Of a stretch of DNA of 6,900 nt, positions 1 through 5,431 are shown piece by piece; position 1 is the stretch's first letter, and every line of letters starts with the position of its first letter. Below the pieces are notes generated by a model, which saw nothing but the letters and a program-made list of their open reading frames with translations, was not told the DNA's origin and did no database searches. The stretch lies in NCBI GenBank assembly GCA_021840785.1, contig JAKBXD010000102.1:1-6900 (forward strand), read 5' to 3'. Source of the DNA: Pseudomonadota bacterium. GTDB lineage: Bacteria > Pseudomonadota > Gammaproteobacteria > Acidithiobacillales > Acidithiobacillaceae. The translations under genes were made by a program, and so were the position numbers.

Positions 1-165
1 TTCCTCATTTCTTAGCCTGTTCAAACAGATTGATCCGTCCTTCTCAACCGGAGCAACACCGGAATACCAAAGCACTTCGCCATCGCTATACGCCAAAAAC
101 TCGTAGATCGGCTCCCCTTGAAAATGACCGATTACCGGGCCGTAACGGGTTGGTGTTAATGCCAT
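1..165 (-). CDS. Hypothetical protein, C-terminus cut by window edge
   Basis: This is the first 55 codons of a reading frame that stays open to the left edge. It starts with ATG at 165-163, and a GGAG lies eight bases upstream of the start. The start overlaps the last ten bases of the upstream 162-aa membrane-protein gene, so translation is probably coupled. The visible product begins MALTPTRYGPVIGHF and contains short beta-like stretches such as EVLWYSGVAPV, without a signal peptide or membrane segment. I do not recognise a family. The frame, Shine-Dalgarno and overlap support a real gene; its length and role cannot be judged from this fragment. Confidence 0.72.
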   Translation of the reverse strand, partial: MALTPTRYGPVIGHFQGEPIYEFLAYSDGEVLWYSGVAPVEKDGSICLNRLRNEE

Positions 166-644
166 AAGACCATCTCCGCACTTGTAAAACGACGGTGGAA
201 CCAGATGACAAACCAAAGAAACGTCAACAGTAACGTGAATTGCAGCAATTTTGCGTACCACGGCGTAGTAAGCCAGTAATACCCCCAAAAGCCATCTTCC
301 TGTTTTTCCTGATTACGCTTTGCCTTTGCCGCCCACGCACTCGCCCGAATGTCCGCTTCGAGCACAACAACGTGGTGAACCATCTTTTTCAATCCCACGG
401 CCTGACCTTGCGGGTCGTACTCGATGGCCTGATTTGCGTCGCGCAAGGCCCGGTGCAGATACCCCGCAGCCTGGGCAATAAGGGATTGCTGATACAGCAC
501 CGCACCCATTGCCGGATTCACGACCGGAGCCGACGAACGATACAACAGCAAAAATGCACCAAGAGAAAAGAAAAACACGATAAGCAAAGTAAGACCTAGA
601 TCAGAACTGCCTCTTTCGTTTCTTTCGTTTCTTTCGTTTCGCAT
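156..644 (-). CDS. Two-TM membrane protein with N-terminal RNE repeat
   Basis: This 162-aa protein is not a family I recognise. Residues 2-11 are a charged RNERNERNER repeat encoded by a perfect 9-bp tandem repeat. A hydrophobic segment follows at about 16-35 (LGLTLLIVFFFSLGAFLLLY), then a roughly 95-residue mostly helical region with many Ala, Gln and charged residues, and a second hydrophobic segment at about 133-150 ending in basic RR. The topology is probably a hairpin with both ends in the cytoplasm and the central region outside, judging from the positive charges at both ends. The start has AAGGA eight bases upstream and lies four bases after the stop of the 124-aa gene, so the two are likely co-translated. 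The stop overlaps the next gene. The strong frame and context make it a real gene; function is unknown. Confidence 0.8.
   Translation of the reverse strand: MRNERNERNERGSSDLGLTLLIVFFFSLGAFLLLYRSSAPVVNPAMGAVLYQQSLIAQAAGYLHRALRDANQAIEYDPQGQAVGLKKMVHHVVVLEADIRASAWAAKAKRNQEKQEDGFWGYYWLTTPWYAKLLQFTLLLTFLWFVIWFHRRFTSAEMVLWH
614..640. repeat. Three perfect 9-bp tandem repeats in a coding region
   Basis: The plus strand holds three consecutive copies of TTTCGTTTC (614-622, 623-631, 632-640). On the coding strand they give the tripeptide R-N-E repeated at the extreme N-terminus of the 162-aa membrane protein. The unit is a multiple of three, so copy-number change would alter the length of the charged N-terminus without breaking the frame. 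Confidence 0.9.
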
Positions 645-648
645 AGCA

Positions 649-1023
649 TCATTCCTTGTTGATGGACAAAATCTGTTTCAGTCTGCTTTGGATTTTCTGC
701 GCATCCCGCAATAAATCCAGCGCAATGCTATTCAACATGGGGTTTTTCGAGGATACCAAACTTTGTAAGTCAGAACACAAGAAATCCACATCATGCACGG
801 CTTTTTGCATGGATTCCGCGTCATCATTGAAAGTGATCAGTGGCAACTCATCGATAAATAAGTCAAGCTCTTTGCCAATGAACTCACGTCGCTTTTGCGT
901 CAGTTGGCGAGCAATGCTGTCAGCCTTGGACACCACCGCATCCGCTGTTTTTTCTTGTTCATTTTTAAGAACGCTACCCGCACAAAGAAGTAATGATTTC
1001 TCGTAAAACTCTTGTTCGCTCAT
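649..1023 (-). CDS. Hypothetical helical protein (124 aa)
   Basis: The product is a soluble, largely helical protein without a signal peptide or clear membrane segment. Residues about 18-58 are rich in Lys, Glu, Gln and Arg and may form a coiled coil. A second helical region spans about 67-122 and ends in the basic stretch SRLKQILSINKE. Two isolated Cys (14 and 83) form no metal-binding pattern. The ATG at 1023 has AGGAG six bases upstream. The stop lies four bases before the start of the 162-aa membrane protein, which suggests a paired function, for example a cytoplasmic partner of that protein; this is inference. I do not recognise a family. Confidence 0.78.
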   Translation of the reverse strand: MSEQEFYEKSLLLCAGSVLKNEQEKTADAVVSKADSIARQLTQKRREFIGKELDLFIDELPLITFNDDAESMQKAVHDVDFLCSDLQSLVSSKNPMLNSIALDLLRDAQKIQSRLKQILSINKE

Positions 1024-1080
1024 GACAGTCTCCTGTTTGTGCTTGCCTGTATCGTTTGGCCATCACCGTTTGCTGTATCC

Positions 1081-1106
1081 GCCGAGACCCACAAAAAAGC
1101 CTCGGC
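1081..1106. other. Inverted repeat in the largest intergenic gap
   Basis: GCCGAG at 1081-1086 and CTCGGC at 1101-1106 are perfect complements separated by 14 bases. In the minus-strand transcript this gives a six-pair hairpin just after the PLD gene, with a run of six U inside the loop rather than after the stem. It is therefore not a standard intrinsic terminator, although it could slow transcription or affect mRNA stability. It lies in the 94-bp gap between the PLD gene and the 124-aa gene, the likeliest place for a break in the operon. No convincing promoter was seen in this gap. Confidence 0.35.
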
Positions 1107-1117
1107 ATACCTAGCTA

Positions 1118-2008
1118 TTAACCAGCCCGCGCCCAATCCTTGTTAAACTGCGCTTGCAACTTGCCCAGGTCCGAACCATCAAGCAGGACACCCACTTCCC
1201 GATTATTCTCCAGACTGACGCTGGTGAAGTTCTCGGAACCGATGAAGGCCAAACGATGACCGACGATCATCTTGGCGTGCATGTACACCGGCTTGACCGG
1301 CAGAAGGCGAACCTGGCAGCCGTGGCCGCGCAGGAAAGCTACATCGCGCTGATCTTCACGGTTGATACTGGCCGGAAGAATCAACCGGAGATCCCGCCCC
1401 TTCGCGGCCAAGGCATCGAGGATAGGCCGGTAGGGACCGAGTTCTTCGCTCTCTACGTCAATCGGCCCAGATTGGTCGATGACTTCCAGCAGTTGCGCGG
1501 CAGACGTTCCAGGGGAAAGCACGAGCACCCGATGCGTCCAGGCGGGCGCGTGCTGCCGGTTCCAGTCGGCATTGAACACGGCCTGCACCGCCCGGACCAC
1601 GGTTGGATTGGTCGTGTCGTAGAGGTACTCCCGGTTCCGATGAAAGGCAGACCAATCGAAATTGGCCGTACCGATCTCGGCCTCGTGGCCGTTCACGCAA
1701 TACTTGGCATGGTAGAAGGCGTAATCATCGCCGTGGCTCACAAAGCGGCTAGGGACATACTGAAAATGTGCTCCCGTCGCCTCGATCTTCTGCACTTCTT
1801 TCTGGACTTGCCACGGCTTCATACCGAAAGGCTTGGGTTCCACCATGATGCGCACATCCACCCCGCGCTGTACGGCATCACGCACCGCATGGAGAATTCG
1901 CCGGTCATCGAGGTAGTACACGCCGATATCCAGTTCATGGTGTGCCGAGTGGATTACAGACAGAATCGGCGCAAGGCCGGCATACGGTTCAACTGACAAC
2001 ATACCCAT
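1118..2008 (-). CDS. Phospholipase D-superfamily protein, two HKD motifs
   Basis: This 296-aa protein has two PLD half-domains. The first has H100-x-K102 followed by GTANFD at 113-118 and E127. The second has H244-x-K246 followed by GSENF at 257-261 and N269-R-E271. Family enzymes use the two His as nucleophile and acid to cleave phosphodiester bonds in phospholipids or nucleic acids. The Asp normally seven residues after each His is replaced, by Gly107 and His251, although the catalytic His and Lys are kept. There is no signal peptide, so it is probably cytoplasmic, unlike the secreted single-HKD Nuc nuclease. A longer frame to 2287 exists, but its extra N-terminus only shadows the nucleotidase gene; AAGGAG six bases before the ATG at 2008 decides the start. 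It follows the deoxyribonucleotidase after 31 bases. The substrate cannot be told from sequence; nuclease or cardiolipin-type activity are both possible. Confidence 0.92.
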   Translation of the reverse strand: MGMLSVEPYAGLAPILSVIHSAHHELDIGVYYLDDRRILHAVRDAVQRGVDVRIMVEPKPFGMKPWQVQKEVQKIEATGAHFQYVPSRFVSHGDDYAFYHAKYCVNGHEAEIGTANFDWSAFHRNREYLYDTTNPTVVRAVQAVFNADWNRQHAPAWTHRVLVLSPGTSAAQLLEVIDQSGPIDVESEELGPYRPILDALAAKGRDLRLILPASINREDQRDVAFLRGHGCQVRLLPVKPVYMHAKMIVGHRLAFIGSENFTSVSLENNREVGVLLDGSDLGKLQAQFNKDWARAG

Positions 2009-2014
2009 ACTGCT

Positions 2015-2020
2015 CTCCTT
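2015..2020 (-). promoter_or_regulatory. Ribosome binding site fixing the PLD start
   Basis: AAGGAG on the minus strand lies six bases before the ATG at 2008-2006. It places the PLD start here rather than at the far upstream frame opening at 2287. Confidence 0.85.
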
Positions 2021-2039
2021 ATGTTTCTGACCATCATCC

Positions 2040-2642
2040 TCATGAAACAGAGGCACTTTTTCGCATCCCCTGCAAAGGCAGGGCCGATCTTTCCCACAAC
2101 GCCAGTAGCACGGAACGCAGTTCGAAAAACTCCTGCACCCCATCCGGCAGCGGCTCTGGCCCCCAGGCATGAATCCTGGCGATCTCGGGAACCAGCGCAT
2201 CCCGCGCTTCCCGGCAATGCACCGCGCAATCATCCGCAAAAAAATGCGGTCGCAATTCCTGCAACGCCGCTTTTTTGGATTCCCCAAAAACCGGGATCAG
2301 CGTAGCCTTTTGCAGTCCCCACCGATCCAGCGAATCCCGGCGCTCCTGCGCCGCCTGACTGGACGGAAGCCTCGATACCACAAAGACCTCGTGCCCCATG
2401 TCCAAGGCCGCGAACGTCGCCTCAATCGCGGGAACAATAGGGACTACCCGACGCCATCCGTGGGTCGTATTCCAAACTGACCAGACCTTGTGTACCTCAC
2501 CCTTCTGTAAGCCAAAGCGGGATTCGAGATCATAGCTGGGCGTCAGGGTCGGCAAGTCCCGGCCCAACACCAGCTGGGCACAGAGCCGCCAGGACTCGAC
2601 AAAATCAAAAAGTACCCCGTCTGCATCGAGTGCGATTTTCAT
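2040..2642 (-). CDS. 5'(3')-deoxyribonucleotidase-like HAD phosphatase
   Basis: This 200-aa protein carries the full HAD phosphatase motif set. Motif I is D6-A-D8-G-V with the nucleophile Asp6 and acid/base Asp8. Motif II is the Ser90 of VVS. Motif III is Lys123 or Lys124 of SKK. Motif IV is D137-D138 of FADD, which coordinates magnesium. The N-terminus (MKIALDADGVLFDF) and overall length match the 5'-nucleotidase, deoxy (NT5C-type) family, which removes phosphate from deoxyribonucleoside monophosphates in the cytoplasm. The start at 2642 has AGGA about ten bases upstream, inside the end of the TraR-like gene, whose stop is only three bases away, so the pair is tightly coupled. Phage and plasmid copies of this family are common and may tune nucleotide pools; that role is inferred here. 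Other small-molecule phosphatase activity is possible. Confidence 0.88.
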   Translation of the reverse strand: MKIALDADGVLFDFVESWRLCAQLVLGRDLPTLTPSYDLESRFGLQKGEVHKVWSVWNTTHGWRRVVPIVPAIEATFAALDMGHEVFVVSRLPSSQAAQERRDSLDRWGLQKATLIPVFGESKKAALQELRPHFFADDCAVHCREARDALVPEIARIHAWGPEPLPDGVQEFFELRSVLLALWERSALPLQGMRKSASVS

Positions 2643-2645
2643 AAC

Positions 2646-2915
2646 TCAATCTTCCTGATTGGTGAGATAGCGGCGAATATCTACCCCGCCGATCCGCTTC
2701 TCCTTTCGCTCCCGCACCTGGGCGCAATCCACGCAGCGCACCGCCTGAACCGCCGCCACTCGTGCAGCCGGAATCACGTCGCCACAATCGAGGCAATATC
2801 TGCCGTGCTCGTCCTCGTCCGGGGTTTCTTGCGGACGCATAAGGGTCAAGGCAATCGCCGCATTGCGTTGGGATTCTTCCAACTTTGCAGCCACATCTAA
2901 CGGGTCAGCTTCCAT
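2646..2915 (-). CDS. TraR/DksA-family C4 zinc-finger regulator
   Basis: This 89-aa protein has the four-Cys zinc finger of the DksA/TraR family: C-x2-C at about 60-63 (CLDC), GD-x-IP-x-AR immediately after, and a second C-x2-C (CVDC) 16 residues on, followed by a basic tail. At the extreme N-terminus D4-P-L-D7-V-A9 matches the D-x2-D-x-A signature with which DksA and TraR reach the RNA polymerase active site through the secondary channel. The short length fits TraR, which acts without ppGpp, better than DksA. An ATG at 2969 in the same frame would be longer, but AAGGAG seven bases before the ATG at 2915 decides the start. The gene overlaps the upstream 43-aa membrane-protein gene and nearly abuts the nucleotidase. 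It probably adjusts host or element transcription; target promoters are unknown. Confidence 0.9.
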   Translation of the reverse strand: MEADPLDVAAKLEESQRNAAIALTLMRPQETPDEDEHGRYCLDCGDVIPAARVAAVQAVRCVDCAQVRERKEKRIGGVDIRRYLTNQED

Positions 2916-3036
2916 TTTCCATCTCCTTTTCCTTCGTTCGCTTATCTCGTCGCAGCATAAGCAAAGCAATCACCACATCTGCAATCACGATTGCCGCAAA
3001 CATGCACACAAGAACAAAAAACACAAAATTGCTCAC
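2905..3036 (-). CDS. Small single-TM protein (43 aa), GTG start
   Basis: This short frame starts with GTG at 3036-3034 and reads MSNFVFFVLVCMFAAIVI then ADVVIALLMLRRDKRTKEK. Residues 3-28 are a continuous hydrophobic segment, followed by the basic stretch RRDKRTKEK, so the expected topology is a single helix with a cytoplasmic C-terminus. The start forms a GTGA overlap with the stop of the 141-aa gene, and the stop lies inside the first codons of the TraR-like gene (11 shared bases). Only a weak GGAA precedes the GTG, so it would depend on translational coupling. It fills an otherwise empty 117-bp gap. I do not recognise a family; holin-like or small regulatory membrane peptides are possible but not shown. 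Confidence 0.62.
   Translation of the reverse strand: MSNFVFFVLVCMFAAIVIADVVIALLMLRRDKRTKEKEMENGS
2923..2928 (-). promoter_or_regulatory. Ribosome binding site fixing the TraR-like start
   Basis: AAGGAG on the minus strand lies seven bases before the ATG at 2915-2913. It favours the 89-aa form of the TraR-like protein over the in-frame ATG at 2969. It is itself inside the coding sequence of the 43-aa membrane protein. Confidence 0.8.
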
Positions 3037-3458
3037 ACCGTTTCCGAATGATCTGATGAGGCAGCAAAGCGGTAGGCGTTGACCACAACAGCATCAATGC
3101 TTTGCCCATTTTGGTGCAACATCATGCAAAAATTTGCCACATCGACCGGATCACCTTTTTCCAGGTGTTCCAGCAGGTGATATGTCAGCCTCGATGCCGA
3201 AGCGGTTTGCCATCCACCGCGACTTTTTTCTTCGCGGGACCGCTGCAACTTGGCTTTCATGACTTCGGCAAAAGCGTCTACCGCTTCATCGTCATCGTGC
3301 ATCTTGATTCTCCGTAACAGGGCACCCATGCGCGTGTCGGGTGCCGCAAACCCATCCTTTGTCGCCGGTGCTCCGGTATCCACGCCCTTGCACAAAAGAG
3401 CCAGGATTCGGGCGCGGCCAGTAGCATTTTTTGCCTGGGCAATCACGGTCGCATACAT
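3033..3458 (-). CDS. Phage-like hypothetical protein (141 aa)
   Basis: This soluble protein has no signal peptide or membrane segment. The N-terminal third (to about 45) is basic and Ala/Gly-rich. A helical stretch DDDEAVDAFAEVMKAKLQRS at about 55-74 leads into GGWQTASASRLTYHLLEHLE (81-100) and KGDPVDVANFCMMLHQNG (101-118). The combination of GGW, a Leu-rich helix with H94 and H98, and GDPVDVANFxMML resembles a pattern I associate with small phage and prophage proteins of unknown function. There is a vague similarity to all-alpha nucleotide hydrolase modules, but I cannot see the acidic motif needed to call one. The ATG at 3458 has AAGGA eight bases upstream. Its stop overlaps the GTG of the next small gene. 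Confidence 0.78.
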   Translation of the reverse strand: MYATVIAQAKNATGRARILALLCKGVDTGAPATKDGFAAPDTRMGALLRRIKMHDDDEAVDAFAEVMKAKLQRSREEKSRGGWQTASASRLTYHLLEHLEKGDPVDVANFCMMLHQNGQSIDAVVVNAYRFAASSDHSETV

Positions 3459-3491
3459 CGACCTGTTCCTTGAGTTCTTTATCCCTGATCT

Positions 3492-4082
3492 TCATTGGTG
3501 ACCAACCTTTTCCTCCTTCGCAAGCCGATGTTCCTTTGATTCGTACTTGAGCATATTGTGATACCGTCTCAAGATTCCATCTGGTGCATAGATCGCATAG
3601 ATGGAATCCCGATTGAAAAATGTATTACTCAGCCCATACTTATACAACTTATGATATATATGATAATCATGGACATAACCAATTACACCGTCCTCGTCCC
3701 CGTTAAGCTCAGATTCTTCTGAATCATCAATTTTTTGCGCTATTTTCTGATAGCTTCCAAAAGAGAGGGCTTTAGCGAAATACTTTGCAAGAACCGTATT
3801 ATTATCCTGCTTTGCTTGCGCTAACATTTTCCTGTCCGCTGCAAGGTCGGCGCATATCGACTTTGCCGCATCTACCTCGCTATGTGTCGCAAGCACCCCG
3901 TTGAAGTCTACCACTCTTGCAACAACTTTGCGCCCACAGGTATTTAGCTTGCGAACCGATGAAATACTGGCTGTCATGCTAGGGTATTTGGAATTATAAA
4001 TCATCCACCCAAATACACCAATAGCCAGCAATATAATCGCTGCAAGAAGCAAAAAGTCCCTCTTGGTAAATTCATTCTCCAT
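3492..4082 (-). CDS. Single-TM membrane-anchored protein (196 aa)
   Basis: A short charged N-terminus (MENEFTKRD) is followed by one hydrophobic helix at residues 10-29 (DFLLLAAIILLAIGVFGWMI), then about 165 hydrophilic residues. The latter include an acidic patch DDSEESELNGDEDG (119-132) and a Tyr/His-rich segment GYVHDYHIYHKLYKYG (135-150). The helix lacks a cleavage site, so it is likely a membrane anchor with the bulk of the protein in the periplasm. Two Cys (49 and 77) could form a disulfide there. The ATG at 4082 has AGGGGA five bases upstream and overlaps the end of the two-TM gene by 11 bases. Base composition is AT-rich compared with the flanking genes. I do not recognise a family; it may work with the two-TM neighbour and the transglycosylase. 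Confidence 0.78.
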   Translation of the reverse strand: MENEFTKRDFLLLAAIILLAIGVFGWMIYNSKYPSMTASISSVRKLNTCGRKVVARVVDFNGVLATHSEVDAAKSICADLAADRKMLAQAKQDNNTVLAKYFAKALSFGSYQKIAQKIDDSEESELNGDEDGVIGYVHDYHIYHKLYKYGLSNTFFNRDSIYAIYAPDGILRRYHNMLKYESKEHRLAKEEKVGHQ

Positions 4083-4524
4083 GATCTTCCCCTACGCACA
4101 AATCCGAAAAGAGTTTTTCCGCAGCCTGTTTTTCGTTGATCGCTTTTCTTTTTTCGTATTCCTTAACCAACTTGGCAAGCTCTCTTTTGGTGATCCTGCG
4201 CCCCTGTTGCCGTACCTGACAGACGTACTCCTTTCCTTCCGGGAAAGAAGTTGCCTGTTCTAGTTGCTCTCTTTTGTCAGCATCATTGAGAAATTCGGCA
4301 TCTTCCATGTAATCAACAGAAGCGAAAGAAAGAACCAAACCGCAAATCAATGCAAAAATAAGGATTGCAACAACCGTTATTATGGAGTTTTGCTTAATTA
4401 TAGAATGAAAAATTACCAAAAGAACGGCGTACAAAACGAACAAAAGTAAACTAGAGAAAAAATAAATATTCTCTTTCTCTAATCTTTCTTCTGTCGTCGG
4501 GTTTTTAATATCAAACTTAATCAT
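4072..4524 (-). CDS. Two-TM membrane protein (150 aa), AT-rich
   Basis: A 20-residue charged N-terminus (MIKFDIKNPTTEERLEKEN) precedes two hydrophobic segments at about 21-40 and 46-68 joined by a very short polar turn. An approximately 80-residue charged cytoplasmic tail then contains QQGRRITKRELAKLVKEYEK, probably helical. The compact hairpin with both ends inside suggests an inner-membrane protein. AAGGAG lies eight bases before the ATG at 4524, which overlaps the transglycosylase stop by eight bases. Its own end overlaps the next gene, so three envelope genes are translationally linked. The gene is one of the most AT-rich stretches of the window (18 of 60 bases G or C in 4381-4440). I do not recognise the family. 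Confidence 0.78.
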   Translation of the reverse strand: MIKFDIKNPTTEERLEKENIYFFSSLLLFVLYAVLLVIFHSIIKQNSIITVVAILIFALICGLVLSFASVDYMEDAEFLNDADKREQLEQATSFPEGKEYVCQVRQQGRRITKRELAKLVKEYEKRKAINEKQAAEKLFSDLCVGEDHGE

Positions 4525-5095
4525 GGTAATTACTCCTTTTCATTCCTGCCTCTCGCATTACTTCCTTCGCGTAGGCCACCGCTGCAAGCGGACGATACCC
4601 CCGCGCCACCAACGTAGGCCCAGCGTTGTACGCCATGAGCGCCAGACGCACGTTGTCGTGAAACTCTCGTAACAGTCGGGCAAGATACCGGGTGCCGCCC
4701 TCGATGTTCTCTTGCGCGTTCCACGGATTCACCCGCAACACATCCCAGGCGGTCGTCGGTTCCAACTGCATCACGCCAATCGCACCAGCCGAGGATTCCC
4801 GTACCGCCGACCGATAAAAATTGCCGCCGTTTTCTAACTGGATGACTGCGGCTACCAGTCGCGGAGAAACATGCGCACTCTGCGCTGCACAAAGCGCCAT
4901 CCCTGCAAATGGCCCGGCCAACTCCTGCACGATCTTTTTCCTGTAGGCAACCTTTCGGGAGCGCACCTGGATGGACGCAACAGGTTTTTTTGCGGCCAAA
5001 CCGTTCTCTGGCTGGTGCAATCCCCCGAATACCGCCGCAATAACCGCCAGCAGTCGCGCAGCGACGATGGGATAATTCATAAGATTTGCGGCCAT
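4517..5095 (-). CDS. Lytic transglycosylase (SLT domain), exported
   Basis: This 192-aa protein has a soluble-lytic-transglycosylase fold. The catalytic Glu88 sits in VIQLENGG. The family motifs follow as SSAGAIGVMQL (101-111), NIEGGTRYLARLL (130-142) and ALMAYNAGP (152-160). Such enzymes cleave peptidoglycan between MurNAc and GlcNAc with 1,6-anhydro product formation. A hydrophobic N-terminal helix (about 8-25, ending AVFGG) looks like a signal peptide or anchor, placing the domain in the periplasm. In mobile elements this type (VirB1-like) opens the wall for conjugation machinery or phage entry. I chose ATG 5095 because GGTGAG precedes it; an in-frame GTG at 5104 would add three residues but has a poor ribosome site. 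It overlaps the downstream two-TM gene. No other secretion genes are visible here. Confidence 0.92.
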   Translation of the reverse strand: MAANLMNYPIVAARLLAVIAAVFGGLHQPENGLAAKKPVASIQVRSRKVAYRKKIVQELAGPFAGMALCAAQSAHVSPRLVAAVIQLENGGNFYRSAVRESSAGAIGVMQLEPTTAWDVLRVNPWNAQENIEGGTRYLARLLREFHDNVRLALMAYNAGPTLVARGYRPLAAVAYAKEVMREAGMKRSNYHD

Positions 5096-5111
5096 TTCAC
5101 TCACCGCCTAT

Positions 5112-5312
5112 TTAGACTCGTCCAGGCACATCCTTCCGAATAAGTAGCAAATCAACATACTTTCTATTGGTCATCGGTTTTGGGCACGGCTCATCAGGCG
5201 CACAGTCCACGCCTTTGTCTGACCACTTTCTTTTCATCGGATAACCCAATTTACATGCGCAATCAATATGCAGATCTAGCAGAGCTTTGCAGCCATTACA
5301 AGTGCGTTTCAT
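5112..5312 (-). CDS. Small Cys-rich protein (66 aa), possibly metal-binding
   Basis: The product has Cys at 5, 8, 18, 20, 37 and 43 within the first two thirds, including C-x2-C (CNGC), C-x-C-x-LGY (CACKLGY) and EPCPKPMTNRKY. This order resembles short Cys-rich proteins of phages and phage-like elements with a C-x-LGY ... CPKP pattern, which probably bind a metal ion; the function of that group is not known to me. There is no membrane segment or signal peptide. The ATG at 5312 overlaps the stop of the acidic 40-aa gene as ATGA, and GGGGGA lies about eight bases upstream. It ends 16 bases before the transglycosylase start. Confidence 0.75.
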   Translation of the reverse strand: MKRTCNGCKALLDLHIDCACKLGYPMKRKWSDKGVDCAPDEPCPKPMTNRKYVDLLLIRKDVPGRV

Positions 5313-5431
5313 CTTTCAATCCCCCACGGCGTAACCTCTACCTCGTCACCCCAAGGATCAAACTCGACACCGAAATGATCGTCCGGGCTTTCTTCTCGGT
5401 CGCTTTCCTCAAACCAGTCATCATCATCCAT
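5309..5431 (-). CDS. Very acidic small protein (40 aa)
   Basis: This 40-aa frame begins MDDDDWFEESDREESPDD and ends with VTPWGIER. It contains 17 Asp or Glu and only two Arg and no Lys, giving a strongly negative net charge, with three Trp spaced along the chain. The ATG at 5431 has GGAG six bases upstream. It overlaps the 126-aa gene by eight bases and its stop forms an ATGA overlap with the Cys-rich gene. Ribosome site, overlaps at both ends and composition together support a real gene. Small acidic proteins of mobile elements sometimes mimic DNA or bind a basic partner, but nothing here shows that. A chaperone or partner of the Cys-rich protein is equally possible. Confidence 0.72.
   Translation of the reverse strand: MDDDDWFEESDREESPDDHFGVEFDPWGDEVEVTPWGIER

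Noticed and set aside
974..1108. 44-codon frame on the minus strand across the gap after the PLD gene
   Set aside because: It has no good ribosome site, an Arg/Gln-rich composition without structure, and it runs into the well-supported 124-aa gene.
1154..1996. 280-codon plus-strand frame opposite the PLD gene
   Set aside because: It is the antisense of a gene with two intact HKD motifs, and its own product shows no domain; GC-rich codon bias explains the openness.
2068..2083. Six-pair hairpin CCCTGC-AAAG-GCAGGG near the end of the nucleotidase gene
   Set aside because: It lies within coding sequence and is not followed by a clear U-run, so it was not called a terminator.
2009..2287. Upstream extension of the PLD frame by about 93 residues
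   Set aside because: It is Cys/Arg-rich, lies wholly over or just beyond the nucleotidase gene in another frame, and has no ribosome site; AAGGAG before 2008 marks the real start.
3292..3495. 67-codon minus-strand frame starting in an ATGA overlap with the stop of the 196-aa gene
   Set aside because: After a plausible start the sequence becomes Pro/Gly/Cys-rich like an out-of-frame shadow, its ribosome site is about 16 bases away, and the 141-aa frame with AAGGA covers the same DNA.
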